From Aurantimicrobium sp. INA4 (lineage in GTDB: Bacteria > Actinomycetota > Actinomycetes > Actinomycetales > Microbacteriaceae): a stretch of DNA of 64,000 nucleotides. Within the stretch, counting starts at the first letter, position 1, and each line of letters starts with the position of its first letter. The notes beneath the pieces were generated by a model, which saw only the letters and a list, made by a program, of their open reading frames with translations, made no database searches and had not been told where the DNA came from. The position numbers and the translations under genes were made by a program. This document shows, in pieces, positions 18,754 to 28,344 of this stretch. The stretch is from assembly GCF_027924525.1 (NCBI RefSeq), contig NZ_AP027040.1:496001-560000 (forward strand), read 5' to 3'.

Positions 18754-19694
18754 TGAAGCGGTGGTATTCACTGGCTGAAGTTCCCGCAGGGTGGGGGCCA
18801 AGTGCGGTCACCATTGGGAAGTTTGATGGCGTGCATCTGGGACATCGTGAAATTCTTCGACAGTTGCGTGAACTTGCTGATTCTCGAGGTTTAGCCTCTA
18901 CGCTGATCACTTTTGATCGTCATCCTGCAGAGGTAACCGCACCGGATGCTGCACCCCTTGAAATACTCAGTGATGCCGAACGCCTCGAGCTCATCGCTCA
19001 ACAGGGTGTTACTGCAGCACTAGTGCTTCCCTTTGACCAAGAGCTTGCTGCGGTGAGTCCACGAGAGTTTGTGACCGAGATTCTTTTGGGCACTCTCAAC
19101 GCCAAAGCAGTACTCGTCGGTCACGACTTCCGTTTTGGCGCGAATGCACAAGGGACCGTGGAACTGTTGACCGAGTTCGGCCACGAGCTCGGTTTTGATG
19201 TTGTCCTCATCGAAGATGTGAAAGAAGACGGCCATGGCCGTATTTCTTCCTCACATATTCGTGAGCTCATTGCTGCAGGAGAGGTTACACAGGCAACTGA
19301 ACTTCTGGGAACTTACCCCAGGGTCAGTGGTGAAGTTGTTCACGGACATAAACGTGGACGAGAACTCGGTTTCCCCACCGCCAACATTGGCCATGATGCA
19401 CGAATTGTGATTCCCGGTGACGGAGTCTATGCAGGCTGGTTTGTGGACGCTGGAAAGCGGTACCCCGCAGCTATTTCTGTGGGAACAAACCCGACCTTTG
19501 AAGGAAATCTGTCACGCACGGTTGAGGCTTATCTCCTTGATGAAAACCTTGACCTCTATGGCCACATGGCCACTGTTGAATTTGTGGCACGCATTCGAGG
19601 AATGATTGCTTTCAGCGGGGTTGAAGAGCTTGTGAAACAAATGCACGACGATGTTCGCGTCACGAGAGAGCTCGTGGGATCGGGAAAGCAATGA
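18753..19694 (+). CDS. ribF: Bifunctional riboflavin kinase/FAD synthetase
   Basis: A 313-residue enzyme that phosphorylates riboflavin to FMN and adenylates FMN to FAD. The N-terminal nucleotidyltransferase carries IGKFDGVHLGH near residue 21 (most homologues have GNFDGVH) and the ISSSHIR motif near residue 165. The C-terminal riboflavin kinase domain begins around residue 185 with HGHKRGRELGFPTANI. Both ends are coupled: the start overlaps the upstream stop by one base, and the stop overlaps the next start by ATGA. Confidence 0.95.
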   Translation: MKRWYSLAEVPAGWGPSAVTIGKFDGVHLGHREILRQLRELADSRGLASTLITFDRHPAEVTAPDAAPLEILSDAERLELIAQQGVTAALVLPFDQELAAVSPREFVTEILLGTLNAKAVLVGHDFRFGANAQGTVELLTEFGHELGFDVVLIEDVKEDGHGRISSSHIRELIAAGEVTQATELLGTYPRVSGEVVHGHKRGRELGFPTANIGHDARIVIPGDGVYAGWFVDAGKRYPAAISVGTNPTFEGNLSRTVEAYLLDENLDLYGHMATVEFVARIRGMIAFSGVEELVKQMHDDVRVTRELVGSGKQ

Positions 19695-20557
19695 CGGAAG
19701 AATTCAACACCACCAACGATGATTTGGGTGAGTCCCAAGATGTTGGCGGAGTGAAAATAGCTGTTGCACAGTTTGGTCCTGGTCCTAACGTTGCTGAGAA
19801 CGTAAAAACCATTCAAGCTCTCGTTCACGCGGCCGCCGACAATGGTGCTCGGCTAGTGATCTTGCCGGAATACTCCTCCGTGCTCGGCGGAAAATTGGGT
19901 GACTGGGTCTTTGACTATGCCGAGCCGCTTGATGGTCCTTTTGTTGAAGCAATGACGGATCTAGCAGAAGAGTGCAATATCGGCATTGTTGTTGGCATGC
20001 TCGAGCAATCCTCTGATCCTTCAAACAAGCTGCCCTTCAACACTGCCGTTGCAGTTCTCCCCGGTGCTGGGTTGGTGGCCAAGTATCGCAAGGTTCACCT
20101 CTTTGATGCTTTCGATTACAAAGAAAGCGAGTGGATGCAAGCAGGTAATCCTGCCGATGCACCAGAGGTTTTCGAGATTGATGGAGTTGTCGTTGGTATG
20201 CAAACCTGCTTCGATTTGAGGTTCCCGGAGACCACCCGAGAGCTCGTTGATGCCGGTGTGCACCTGGTTGCGCTCATCGCTGAGTGGATTTCAGGACCGA
20301 AGAAAGCCCATCACTGGGCAGCACTCACCTCCGCTCGAGCGATTGAAAACACCGTGTATCTCGCCGCTGCCGATCAGATTCCACCAATTGCGGTGGGGAT
20401 GTCTCGCGTCATTTCTCCGCTTGGTGAGACCCTGATCGATATGGGGCAGCAAATGGGTGTTTCCATTGCGACCGTCAACGTGCAGGCGGTTGAAGATGCG
20501 CGGGCACAAAACCCCTCTCTTCAACTTCGCCGCTATAGCGTCACCCCAAGGACCTAG
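19691..20557 (+). CDS. Carbon-nitrogen hydrolase (nitrilase superfamily amidase)
   Basis: A 288-residue nitrilase-superfamily protein. The catalytic triad is readable: E60 in ILPEYS, K134 in YRKVHLFD and C173 in QTCFDLRFPE. These enzymes hydrolyse or condense C-N bonds; the Nit2/omega-amidase and deaminated-glutathione amidase branches have this length and the CFDLRFPE signature. The substrate is not determined. It overlaps ribF by 4 bases, an arrangement implying co-expression. The first 18 residues before VKIAVAQ look like a disordered extension. Confidence 0.88.
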   Translation: MTEEFNTTNDDLGESQDVGGVKIAVAQFGPGPNVAENVKTIQALVHAAADNGARLVILPEYSSVLGGKLGDWVFDYAEPLDGPFVEAMTDLAEECNIGIVVGMLEQSSDPSNKLPFNTAVAVLPGAGLVAKYRKVHLFDAFDYKESEWMQAGNPADAPEVFEIDGVVVGMQTCFDLRFPETTRELVDAGVHLVALIAEWISGPKKAHHWAALTSARAIENTVYLAAADQIPPIAVGMSRVISPLGETLIDMGQQMGVSIATVNVQAVEDARAQNPSLQLRRYSVTPRT

Positions 20558-20568
20558 GGGGACAAGTC

Positions 20569-20829
20569 ATGGTTGCACAGTGCCAGAGCTGCGGTATGCC
20601 ACTGCACACAAAGAAAGCTGGAGATTGCCGTGGCACGGAGGCCGACGGTAGTCGTAGCGAGAAGTGGTGTTGTCTCTGTTATGAAAATGGTGCATTTATT
20701 GGCCCAGATTGCACTCTTGAACAGATGCAGGAGATTGTCGATAACGCATTGAAAGAACAGGGCAGTTCCAAGCTGATGCGGTGGCTTGCCAAGAAGGGTG
20801 TCCCGCGACTAGAACGCTGGAGGAATTAA
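20569..20829 (+). CDS. Putative zinc-ribbon protein (PF12674-like)
   Basis: An 86-residue protein. The N-terminal half carries CQSCGMPL (residues 5-12) and then WCCLCYENG (near 34-42), with another cysteine between and one after (PDCTLEQM), matching the putative zinc-ribbon family PF12674. The C-terminal half is helical and basic (KLMRWLAKKGVPRLERW). The function is unknown. It starts 11 bases after the amidase and appears to be the last gene of the truB operon. Confidence 0.75.
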   Translation: MVAQCQSCGMPLHTKKAGDCRGTEADGSRSEKWCCLCYENGAFIGPDCTLEQMQEIVDNALKEQGSSKLMRWLAKKGVPRLERWRN

Positions 20830-20856
20830 CAGGTTCTCAGGCGTAGTGTGTATTTC

Positions 20857-22260
20857 ATGAGCACGCTTAAGAAAGCATCTGATGCCACAGCGTTAGTGAC
20901 CCAACTCCGTGAGAGTTTTGAATCTGGTCTGACAAAGAAGCGCCAGTGGCGCATCAACCAGCTCACTGCACTGAGGCAGTTGATTACTGACAATGAGAGT
21001 GTTCTCGAGTCAGCGCTTGCTACTGACCTTGGAAAATCTGCCACCGAAGCGCAGCTGACAGAAATTGGCATCGTCCTCGGTGACATTGATTATGCGCTGA
21101 AGAATTTGTCATCGTGGCTGAAGCCTCAGAAAGTCTCCATCCCGCTTGCGATGATGCCGGGCAAAGCCTTCGTGGTGAGCGAGCCCTTGGGTGTGGTGTT
21201 GATTATTGCGCCGTGGAATTATCCGCTACAGCTTTTGCTTGCACCGTTGATTGGTGCCATCGCAGCGGGTAATGCTGCAGTGCTCAAACCCAGCGAAATG
21301 GCTGCGGCAACCTCAGCTGCCCTAGCCAAGCTCATTCCGGTGTATCTGGACACACGTGCCGTGGCAATCGTTGAAGGTGCCGCGAAAGAAACCGGTTGGC
21401 TACTCGAACAACGTTATGACCACATTTTTTACACCGGTAACGGACGTGTGGGCCAGATAGTGCTCGAGGCCGCAGCCAAGCACTTGACTCCCGTCACCCT
21501 CGAGCTTGGCGGAAAGTCTCCCATCTATGTCGATGAGACGGTTGACCTTGAGGCGGCCGCGCAGCGCATCGCCTGGGCAAAATTCCTCAATGCTGGTCAA
21601 ACCTGTGTTGCTCCGGACTATGTGCTGGCCACCTCTTCTGTGCAACACGAGTTGGAAGCTCACTTGGTTGCCGCTATTGCTTCCCTGTATGGCCCTGTGC
21701 CAAAGGATTCCCCAGACTATGGCCGGATCATCAATCAGGGACATTTTGAACGTCTCACCGGGCTCCTTCAAGACGGACGCGTTGTTGCTGACGGTGACCC
21801 AGATGCGAAACAGAAATTCATTCCACCAACAGTGCTTGCTGAAGTCTCCCGCGATGCACCTGTGATGCAAGATGAAATCTTTGGGCCCATTTTGCCGATG
21901 ATTACCGTGCAAGACCTTGATGACGCCATTGATTTCATCAATTCCAAGCCAAAGCCGTTAGCTCTATATGTTTTCAGCGAAAACACTCTGGTTCGTCGCG
22001 CCTTCACCGAACGAACCAGCTCAGGCTCTCTTGCTTTCAACGTTGCTGTGGTGCAGCTGAGTGTTCCTGAACTTCCGTTTGGGGGAGTAGGTGCCAGTGG
22101 CATGGGTGCCTATCGCGGCAAGCGTTCCTTCGACACGTTCAGCCATGAGAAGGCCGTCTTCGCCAAGTCCTTCAAGCCGGAAACTCTTGCACTCATTTTC
22201 CCTCCCTACACCGAGTCAAAAAAGAAAATGATTCGTGGTTTGCTGCGCAAACTGAGCTAA
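20857..22260 (+). CDS. Aldehyde dehydrogenase (ALDH3-like)
   Basis: A 467-residue NAD(P)-dependent aldehyde dehydrogenase with the compact layout of the ALDH3/fatty or aromatic aldehyde group. The cofactor motif IIAPWNYPLQL is near residue 117. The general base E216 is in LELGGKS and the nucleophile C250 in AGQTCVAPDY. The C-terminus is rather hydrophobic and basic, perhaps membrane-associated. ATG 20857 is preferred over the GTG at 20848. The substrate is unknown; it is distinct from the second ALDH at 29951-31309, which belongs to the glutamylation cluster. Confidence 0.9.
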   Translation: MSTLKKASDATALVTQLRESFESGLTKKRQWRINQLTALRQLITDNESVLESALATDLGKSATEAQLTEIGIVLGDIDYALKNLSSWLKPQKVSIPLAMMPGKAFVVSEPLGVVLIIAPWNYPLQLLLAPLIGAIAAGNAAVLKPSEMAAATSAALAKLIPVYLDTRAVAIVEGAAKETGWLLEQRYDHIFYTGNGRVGQIVLEAAAKHLTPVTLELGGKSPIYVDETVDLEAAAQRIAWAKFLNAGQTCVAPDYVLATSSVQHELEAHLVAAIASLYGPVPKDSPDYGRIINQGHFERLTGLLQDGRVVADGDPDAKQKFIPPTVLAEVSRDAPVMQDEIFGPILPMITVQDLDDAIDFINSKPKPLALYVFSENTLVRRAFTERTSSGSLAFNVAVVQLSVPELPFGGVGASGMGAYRGKRSFDTFSHEKAVFAKSFKPETLALIFPPYTESKKKMIRGLLRKLS

Positions 22261-22275
22261 ATAAGAACGGAAGCT

Positions 22276-22323
22276 GACTGTTTGTCAAAAAACGCTGTTT
22301 TTTGTCTGAAAAACTGGACAGTC
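22276..22323 (+). promoter_or_regulatory. Nested inverted repeats upstream of aspA
   Basis: A perfect 8-bp repeat CAAAAAAC - GCT - GTTTTTTG (22286-22304) sits inside an outer pair GACTGT (22276-22281) and ACAGTC (22318-22323). It lies in the 146-base gap before aspA, about 80 bases upstream of its start. It may end transcription of the ALDH gene or serve as a regulator site. A weak promoter-like pair TTGTTT/TAGACT follows. Confidence 0.45.
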
Positions 22324-22406
22324 TTCTTGTTTGGCTCCAAAAGACAGACATAGACTCAAAGTCGACCCACAAAGTCCTTTCAACACAGCAATGGAGCTGA
22401 TAACCA

Positions 22407-23909
22407 GTGTCTGAACAGACAACACCTTCAACACGTCCAATTGACACTCTGGGATTGTCCTCAACCGACAAGGTGGGCAATTTCTCGGGGAATGCGCAAC
22501 TGCCCATCGCGCCGGCAGCTACTCGCACAGAAACCGACTCACTCGGAGCCATGCAGGTTCCAGCAGACGCATATTGGGGTGTTCACACCGCTCGAGCTTT
22601 GGAGAATTTCCCCATCGCTAAGCGTCCTATCTCAGTTTTCCCTGAACTTATCGTTGCCCTGGCTTGCGTCAAGCAGGCGGCAGCCCGCGCCAACCTAGAA
22701 ATTGGTGTGCTCGATCCCCACAAGGCCGAAATTATTGACCGCGTCTGTCAAGAAATCATTGACGGTGCTTGGCACGAACAGTTCGTAGTGGGAATCATTC
22801 AAGGTGGCGCTGGAACCAGCACCAACATGAACGCCAATGAGGTTATTGCTAACCGTTGTTTGGAGCTCATGGGCCACGCCAAGGGCGCATACCAATACAT
22901 GCACCCCATTGACGATGTGAACAAGTCCCAGTCCACCAATGACACCTACCCCACTGCGGTCAAGTTGTCTTTGGCTTTTGCTCTTCCTCACCTTCTCAAG
23001 GAATTGGGGCTGCTTCGCGATGCGTTCAACGCCAAAGGCGAAGAATTCAAGCACATCCTCAAAGTGGGTCGCACCCAGCTTCAAGATGCGGTCCCCATGA
23101 CTTTGGGACAGGAATTCCACGGCTTTGGAACCACCTTGGGCGAGGACTATGACCGTTTGACTGAGACCGTGTGGATGCTCAGTGAAATCAACCTTGGTGC
23201 TACAGCTATTGGTACCGGTATCACAGCTGATCCTCGATACCGAGAGGCAGCTGTGCGTCATCTGGCACAGATTTCTGGTCTCGACATTCAAAGCGCACCT
23301 GACCTCATCGAGGCAACCAGCGACGCCGGAGGTTTCATGAGCTTCTCCGGAACACTCAAGCGCTCAGCTATCAAGCTTTCAAAGATCAGCAACGACCTTC
23401 GTTTGCTCTCTTCGGGTCCCCAAGCAGGTTTGGGAGAAATCAACCTTCCAGCCCAGCAGGCAGGATCCTCCATCATGCCGGGCAAGGTGAACCCTGTAAT
23501 TCCTGAGGCGGTCAGCCAGGTTGCCTATGCAATTGCCGGCAATGACGTCACAGTCACCATGGCTGCCGAAGGCGGCCAGCTTCAGCTCAATGCGTTTGAA
23601 CCCGTGATCGCTTACTCCCTGCTCCAAGGAATTAGCTGGTTAGCCCAAGCATGCATGACATTGCGCGTGAACTGTGTCGAAGGCATCACCGCCAACGTTG
23701 AACGTCTTGAAGGAATGGTTGCCTCCAGTGTCGGTGTTATCACTGCACTGATTCCATTCATTGGCTACGGTCCTGCAGCTGAGCTCGCTAAACAGGCTCT
23801 CAAGACTGGACGTCCCGTTGCGGACCTCGTCGTTGAAGCGGGATTGATGTCCAAAGAGGATGTCTTGCGTGAACTCTCTCCAGCCAAGATTTCTGGAATG
23901 GAAGCGTAA
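22407..23909 (+). CDS. aspA: Aspartate ammonia-lyase
   Basis: A 500-residue member of the fumarase/aspartase superfamily. It interconverts L-aspartate with fumarate and ammonia. Aspartase-type motifs include GAGTSTNMNANEVIANR near residue 132, HPIDDVNKSQSTNDTYPTA near 167 and the signature GSSIMPGKVNPVIPE near 358 with the catalytic serine in the flexible loop. An extra N-terminal stretch of about 38 residues precedes the usual RTETDSLG start. The GTG start has a GGAG box upstream. The stop lies in an 8-bp inverted repeat (GCGTAACC/GGTTACGC, 23904-23932) that may help end transcription. Confidence 0.9.
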   Translation: MSEQTTPSTRPIDTLGLSSTDKVGNFSGNAQLPIAPAATRTETDSLGAMQVPADAYWGVHTARALENFPIAKRPISVFPELIVALACVKQAAARANLEIGVLDPHKAEIIDRVCQEIIDGAWHEQFVVGIIQGGAGTSTNMNANEVIANRCLELMGHAKGAYQYMHPIDDVNKSQSTNDTYPTAVKLSLAFALPHLLKELGLLRDAFNAKGEEFKHILKVGRTQLQDAVPMTLGQEFHGFGTTLGEDYDRLTETVWMLSEINLGATAIGTGITADPRYREAAVRHLAQISGLDIQSAPDLIEATSDAGGFMSFSGTLKRSAIKLSKISNDLRLLSSGPQAGLGEINLPAQQAGSSIMPGKVNPVIPEAVSQVAYAIAGNDVTVTMAAEGGQLQLNAFEPVIAYSLLQGISWLAQACMTLRVNCVEGITANVERLEGMVASSVGVITALIPFIGYGPAAELAKQALKTGRPVADLVVEAGLMSKEDVLRELSPAKISGMEA

Positions 23910-23939
23910 CCCTCAGCGTTCACTGGTTACGCTGGAGAG

Positions 23940-24464
23940 ATGAGTAGCGCATCCGACGTCGTCATGCAACGCATGTTGACGGTTCCAGATTTTCCCTCGG
24001 AAGGAATCCTGTTTCGCGATTTGACTCCGGTCTTTGCCCACGGCCCTTCTTTCCGAGCCGTAGTGGATGGGCTCATCGAGCCTTTTGCCGGCAAGTTTGA
24101 TGCAGTTGCCGGGCTGGAAGCCCGTGGGTTTCTTCTTGCTGCTGCCGCAGCAATCGATGGGGGTGTGGGTGTTCTTCCTATCCGTAAAGGCGGCAAGCTC
24201 CCTGGCGACATCATTGGTGAAACTTATGACCTCGAATATGGCACTGCCACTCTCGAGGTGAATCCACTTTCACTGCCAGCTGGTGCTCGTGTCTTGGTCT
24301 TGGATGATGTCCTGGCAACCGGCGGAACTATCAATGCATCAATCTCGCTGATAGAGCGTGCTGGCTGGACAGTGGCAGGAATTGCAGTCGTGTTGGAGCT
24401 TGAAGCACTTGAGGGACGCCAGCGATTAGCTGGCCGAGAGATTCATTCACTTCTTACTCTCTAA
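23940..24464 (+). CDS. apt: Adenine phosphoribosyltransferase
   Basis: A 174-residue purine salvage enzyme forming AMP from adenine and PRPP. The N-terminal PDFPSEGILFRDLTP motif is typical of Apt, and the PRPP-binding loop VLVLDDVLATGGT lies near residues 118-130. The length is normal. ATG 23940 has a GGAGAG sequence directly upstream, unusually close. It starts 30 bases after aspA. In many actinobacteria apt sits near relA/secD; here it stands alone. Confidence 0.93.
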   Translation: MSSASDVVMQRMLTVPDFPSEGILFRDLTPVFAHGPSFRAVVDGLIEPFAGKFDAVAGLEARGFLLAAAAAIDGGVGVLPIRKGGKLPGDIIGETYDLEYGTATLEVNPLSLPAGARVLVLDDVLATGGTINASISLIERAGWTVAGIAVVLELEALEGRQRLAGREIHSLLTL

Positions 24465-24492
24465 CCCCTTTCAAACCTCTACGCTTAGAGTC

Positions 24493-25323
24493 ATGACAAT
24501 CCCTACCGTGACTCTCAATGATGGCCTCGTTCTTCCCCAGATTGGCTTGGGAACATACAAGCTCACAGACAATGACGGCATTGCCTCGATTGTTTCTGCC
24601 ATTCACTCGGGATACCGCCTGATTGATACGGCAACGCGTTACAACAACGAGGTTGAAGTCGGCAAGGCAATCGCTGCATCGGGTGTTCCACGCGAAGAGA
24701 TTATTGTTACCACCAAGCTTCCAGGTGCTGCACACGGTTTTGATGAAACCATGGCTTCTTTTGAGCTCAGCCGTCAAGCATTGGGCTTGGACTACATTGA
24801 TCTGTACCTCATTCACTGGCCGAATCCCAGCGTGAATCGCTATCTCGATTCATGGCAGGCCATGATCGAGCTCAAAGATGACGGCCTTGCCCGAAGCATT
24901 GGGGTGTGCAACTTCACAGAGGAGTTCCTCACCCGTATTATCGAAGCAACCGGGGTGGTGCCTTCGGTCAACCAAATTGAGTTACACCCCTATTTCCCTC
25001 AAGCACACATGCGTGAGGTACACGCCAAGTTAGGTATCCAGACGGAAAGTTGGAGTCCTCTGGGTAAGACAGAGGAACTGCGCCACGAAAAGATCATCGT
25101 TGATCTTGCCGAGGCCCGTGGAGTAACTCCAGCTCAGCTCATTCTTCGCTGGCACACCCAGCAAGGCTTGATTCCTCTGCCCAAATCTGCCGACCCTGAA
25201 CGTCAGGCCTCGAATCTGAACAGTTTTGGTTTTGACCTCACAGTTGAGGAAATTAGCCTCATCTCAAGTCTTGAACGTGGTCGCTTGTGGGGTGGAGACC
25301 CCAACACCCACGAAGAAATGTAA
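24493..25323 (+). CDS. Aldo/keto reductase
   Basis: A 276-residue AKR-superfamily NADPH-dependent reductase, close in layout to 2,5-diketo-D-gluconate reductases. Seen are LPQIGLGTYKL near residue 15, the DTATRYNNE active-site segment with catalytic Asp and Tyr, the TKLPG lysine and the LIHWPNP histidine. The NADPH-binding region is near PLPKSADPERQASN. The substrate is unspecified. ATG 24493 lies 28 bases after apt. No operon partner shows its role. Confidence 0.9.
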   Translation: MTIPTVTLNDGLVLPQIGLGTYKLTDNDGIASIVSAIHSGYRLIDTATRYNNEVEVGKAIAASGVPREEIIVTTKLPGAAHGFDETMASFELSRQALGLDYIDLYLIHWPNPSVNRYLDSWQAMIELKDDGLARSIGVCNFTEEFLTRIIEATGVVPSVNQIELHPYFPQAHMREVHAKLGIQTESWSPLGKTEELRHEKIIVDLAEARGVTPAQLILRWHTQQGLIPLPKSADPERQASNLNSFGFDLTVEEISLISSLERGRLWGGDPNTHEEM

Positions 25324-25356
25324 CCGGGAAGCTCACAGCTAGGAAGTTTTTCGAAG

Positions 25357-27042
25357 ATGTCAGCGCACGATTCACGTTTTCTCTTCAGTGGCGGTACCGT
25401 TTACACCCTCAACCCTCAACAACCTGTTGCCGACACCTTGGTGGTTGAGGGAAGGAGCATTGTTTATGTCGGGGATCTCTCAGGTGCAGGTGAGTTCGTC
25501 ACAGAAGACACCAGGGAGATAGATCTCGCCGGTGGCATGTTGCTCCCAGGGTTTATTGACGCACATGATCACCTGATCATGGGTGCTGCCACAAAAGTGG
25601 GAGTTGACCTCAGTGGGATAACTGGAACTGCTCAGGTGTGTGCTGCCATCAAAGAGTGGGTTGATGCAGCACCTGAAGGAACACTTCTTCGAGGTCACGG
25701 GTGGATGCCAGCATCCTTCGAAGAGGGAACACCACGCAGGCAATGGCTTGATGAGATTACCGGTGACCGCCCGATGGCACTGCTGTCGGCCGATGCTCAT
25801 GACATCTGGTTTAACACTGCTGCAATGAACGTGTGTGGACTGACCAAGGACAGCCCTGATCCGGTGCCTGGTGCACAGTATTTTGTCCGAGATGAGGACG
25901 GCTTGCCAACAGGCCACGGTGTTGAGGGTGCAACTTGTTTGCTCATCGGCTCACGCTTAGGTTTCTTTTCACCCGAGGGCATCACCGAAGCAATGAAGCT
26001 TACGGTTGATCCCGCCCCATCGTGGGGGATTACTGCGACCTATGATGCGGGAATTCTCATCGGAGAAAAGCAAGACGAGTCAGAACCGATCTTCCAGATG
26101 CTCGTCGAGCGAGACAAAGCTGGCAATCTGCCGATTCGAATTGTTGGTTCGGTGTGGACTAGGAACGCAGATGATGTGCCCCAGCACGTCACAGACACCT
26201 TGGTGAAGTGGAATAAAAAATACGCTTCAGAGCATGTCAGCGTCAGTGTCAACAAACTCTGGGCTGATGGAACCATGATGAGCTATGGCTCCTTGCTTTT
26301 GGAGCCTTTCTGCACGGGAAACCATGGCCGTGGAACCATGTCCTTCACACCTGAGCACATCGAGGCTCAAATTGAAGCTACTCAACGTGCAGGTTTTGAT
26401 ATGCACATCCACAACGACGGTGATGGCTCTGTTCGAGTAATCCTGGATGCCATAGAGCGAGTGCAACAACGCATTGGGCGTGGTGATTCACGTCACACCG
26501 TTTGCCACAACACTTTGGTTCACCCTGACGATATTCCACGCTTTGCCGAGCTCGGCGTTATCGCGAATGTCACACCGATGTGGGGAACGAACTACAACGG
26601 TGTCTACATGGATGTCTATGAAGAACTACTCGGACCAGAGCGTGTCGAACTGGAATCTTTTCCCTATGGCGATCTCCTTCGAAGTGGTGCAGTGGTGACC
26701 TATGGTGCCGATATTCCAGGGGTTCTCATTTCAGAAATCGCTCCCTTGATTCAGATAGAAGCAGCTGTAACCAGGCAACGTCCGGGATTTCCCAACGATC
26801 GTGTCTTTATCGAGCGTCAGCGGGTGAATCTTGAGCAAGCTTTGGCTGCAGTCACCATCAATGCTGCGTATCAAATACGAATGGAAGACCAGATTGGTTC
26901 ACTTGAGGTGGGCAAGCGGGCAGATCTTGTCGTTCTCGGACGAAACTTGTTTGAGATTGACCCTCACGAGATTCATTCAACGCCCATCCTGCTAACCATG
27001 ATGGATGGAAAGATTACGTTCGAGCAGAACGTGAACGCTTAA
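25357..27042 (+). CDS. Amidohydrolase family protein (YtcJ/PF07969 type)
   Basis: A 561-residue metal-dependent amidohydrolase. The first metal motif DAHDHLI is near residue 69, a downstream HIHNDGDGSV near 350, a VCHNTLVH histidine near 382 and a TYGADIP aspartate near 449. A small beta-sandwich domain comes from both ends. Members hydrolyse N-acyl or formamide-type bonds, so the substrate here may be an amide or cyclic nitrogen compound, but this is not known. Its 3' end overlaps the reverse-strand APC permease by 29 bases. It may belong functionally with the amine-catabolic cluster next door. Confidence 0.82.
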   Translation: MSAHDSRFLFSGGTVYTLNPQQPVADTLVVEGRSIVYVGDLSGAGEFVTEDTREIDLAGGMLLPGFIDAHDHLIMGAATKVGVDLSGITGTAQVCAAIKEWVDAAPEGTLLRGHGWMPASFEEGTPRRQWLDEITGDRPMALLSADAHDIWFNTAAMNVCGLTKDSPDPVPGAQYFVRDEDGLPTGHGVEGATCLLIGSRLGFFSPEGITEAMKLTVDPAPSWGITATYDAGILIGEKQDESEPIFQMLVERDKAGNLPIRIVGSVWTRNADDVPQHVTDTLVKWNKKYASEHVSVSVNKLWADGTMMSYGSLLLEPFCTGNHGRGTMSFTPEHIEAQIEATQRAGFDMHIHNDGDGSVRVILDAIERVQQRIGRGDSRHTVCHNTLVHPDDIPRFAELGVIANVTPMWGTNYNGVYMDVYEELLGPERVELESFPYGDLLRSGAVVTYGADIPGVLISEIAPLIQIEAAVTRQRPGFPNDRVFIERQRVNLEQALAAVTINAAYQIRMEDQIGSLEVGKRADLVVLGRNLFEIDPHEIHSTPILLTMMDGKITFEQNVNA

Positions 27043-28273
27043 CCACTGTCACAATCACGGCAACGATAACCACTCCGAGAGTGAATAACACGTTGGGGCC
27101 GTTCAAGATCAGCAACACAATGGTCATCGCTAGTGCCACGATGGCAACCCACCAATCCCAACTCCAACGAGGGAAGATCAACACCGCGGCAGTCATACCT
27201 AAGACATAGATAGCCACCATGGAACTTAGGTGGATGGGGATGAGGGTGAGCAATTGGAAATCTTGGGCAAAGAGTATGCAGAAGAAAACTATCGAAATAA
27301 TCAGTGACAACATCAAGCTTCGGCGAGGAATTTCATCGGGCTCTGCGCCTTTGGCGAGATAACGGGGAAGATCTCCGTCTCTGCCCAGTGAAGCACCGAG
27401 TTTGCCGATGGCAGCAAGGTAAGCGTTGAGGACTCCCAACGAGACGATGGCGGCGATACTGGCGATAATGATGGAGCCTGCCTTGGGAGCTGTTTCGTTC
27501 ACCAAGGTGAGCAACGGAACACTGCCCTTACCGGCGTCTTCACCGAGAACACCTATGGTCACCCACTGCAGTGCTAGATAAGCAAGGCCAACAATCAGCA
27601 GCGCAATTGCTGTTGCTATAGGGATTGTGCGGCGAGGGTTCTTAAACTCGGCGGCGATATGTGTGCCAACTTCCCAACCAGCAAAAGCCCACACGAACAA
27701 GCTGATGGCCACACCCACACCAATCCACCCGTGAGGCATGAAGGGAGTGAAGCTTTCTTCTTGCACCGCTGGTGCGCCATAGGCAATCACGCCAACGACG
27801 ACAATAACGAGGAGCGCACTCAAACCGAGTTGAACCCAGCCGGCAACTTTCACTCCGAACAGGTTCAGGGTGAAAGGAACCAAGAACAACACCCCGGCAA
27901 CTAATGGCAGTAGAGCACGGTCCGCGCCCGAAATGGCAATGACATATTCCGCACCCATCACCGCGACGACAGGCTCGCCAGCAGCAACTCCGAAGAAGAA
28001 AAGATATCCAGCTACGCGTGCCCAGGTGTTACCCATCGATTTGCGAACATAGCTGGCAACACCGCCAGAGTCTGGATAGCGGGCAGCTAAAGCGGCAAAG
28101 GTTCCAGCCAGGGGGATGGAAAGGAAGAAGATGATGGCTACCGAAAGAATTGAGGCGGGTCCTGCAACCTGTGCGGCTAAACCCGGGAGAACCAAGATTC
28201 CGGTGCCGAGAACGCTGGCAATGTAGAGAGCGGTTCCTTGCGCAATACCTAAGGTGCCTTTGTGTTCACTCAC
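27014..28273 (-). CDS. APC superfamily amino acid permease (YjeH-like)
   Basis: A 419-residue transporter with about 12 hydrophobic helices. The N-terminal GTALYIASVLGTGILVLPG segment is the unwound substrate-binding helix of the APC fold and resembles YjeH-type methionine/branched-chain amino acid exporters. The start is GTG 28273. It lies 71 bases downstream of the GntR regulator, in the same direction as the glutamine-synthetase-like operon. It could export or import an amino acid linked to that pathway. Direction and substrate are not determined. Confidence 0.85.
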   Translation of the reverse strand: MSEHKGTLGIAQGTALYIASVLGTGILVLPGLAAQVAGPASILSVAIIFFLSIPLAGTFAALAARYPDSGGVASYVRKSMGNTWARVAGYLFFFGVAAGEPVVAVMGAEYVIAISGADRALLPLVAGVLFLVPFTLNLFGVKVAGWVQLGLSALLVIVVVGVIAYGAPAVQEESFTPFMPHGWIGVGVAISLFVWAFAGWEVGTHIAAEFKNPRRTIPIATAIALLIVGLAYLALQWVTIGVLGEDAGKGSVPLLTLVNETAPKAGSIIIASIAAIVSLGVLNAYLAAIGKLGASLGRDGDLPRYLAKGAEPDEIPRRSLMLSLIISIVFFCILFAQDFQLLTLIPIHLSSMVAIYVLGMTAAVLIFPRWSWDWWVAIVALAMTIVLLILNGPNVLFTLGVVIVAVIVTVVKRSRSART

Positions 28274-28344
28274 TTACTCACTCTGCCATGAAAAAGTGCG
28301 CCAGCATGATTTCTGCGGGTTAGGTTGCGACATCTCATTTTTGG

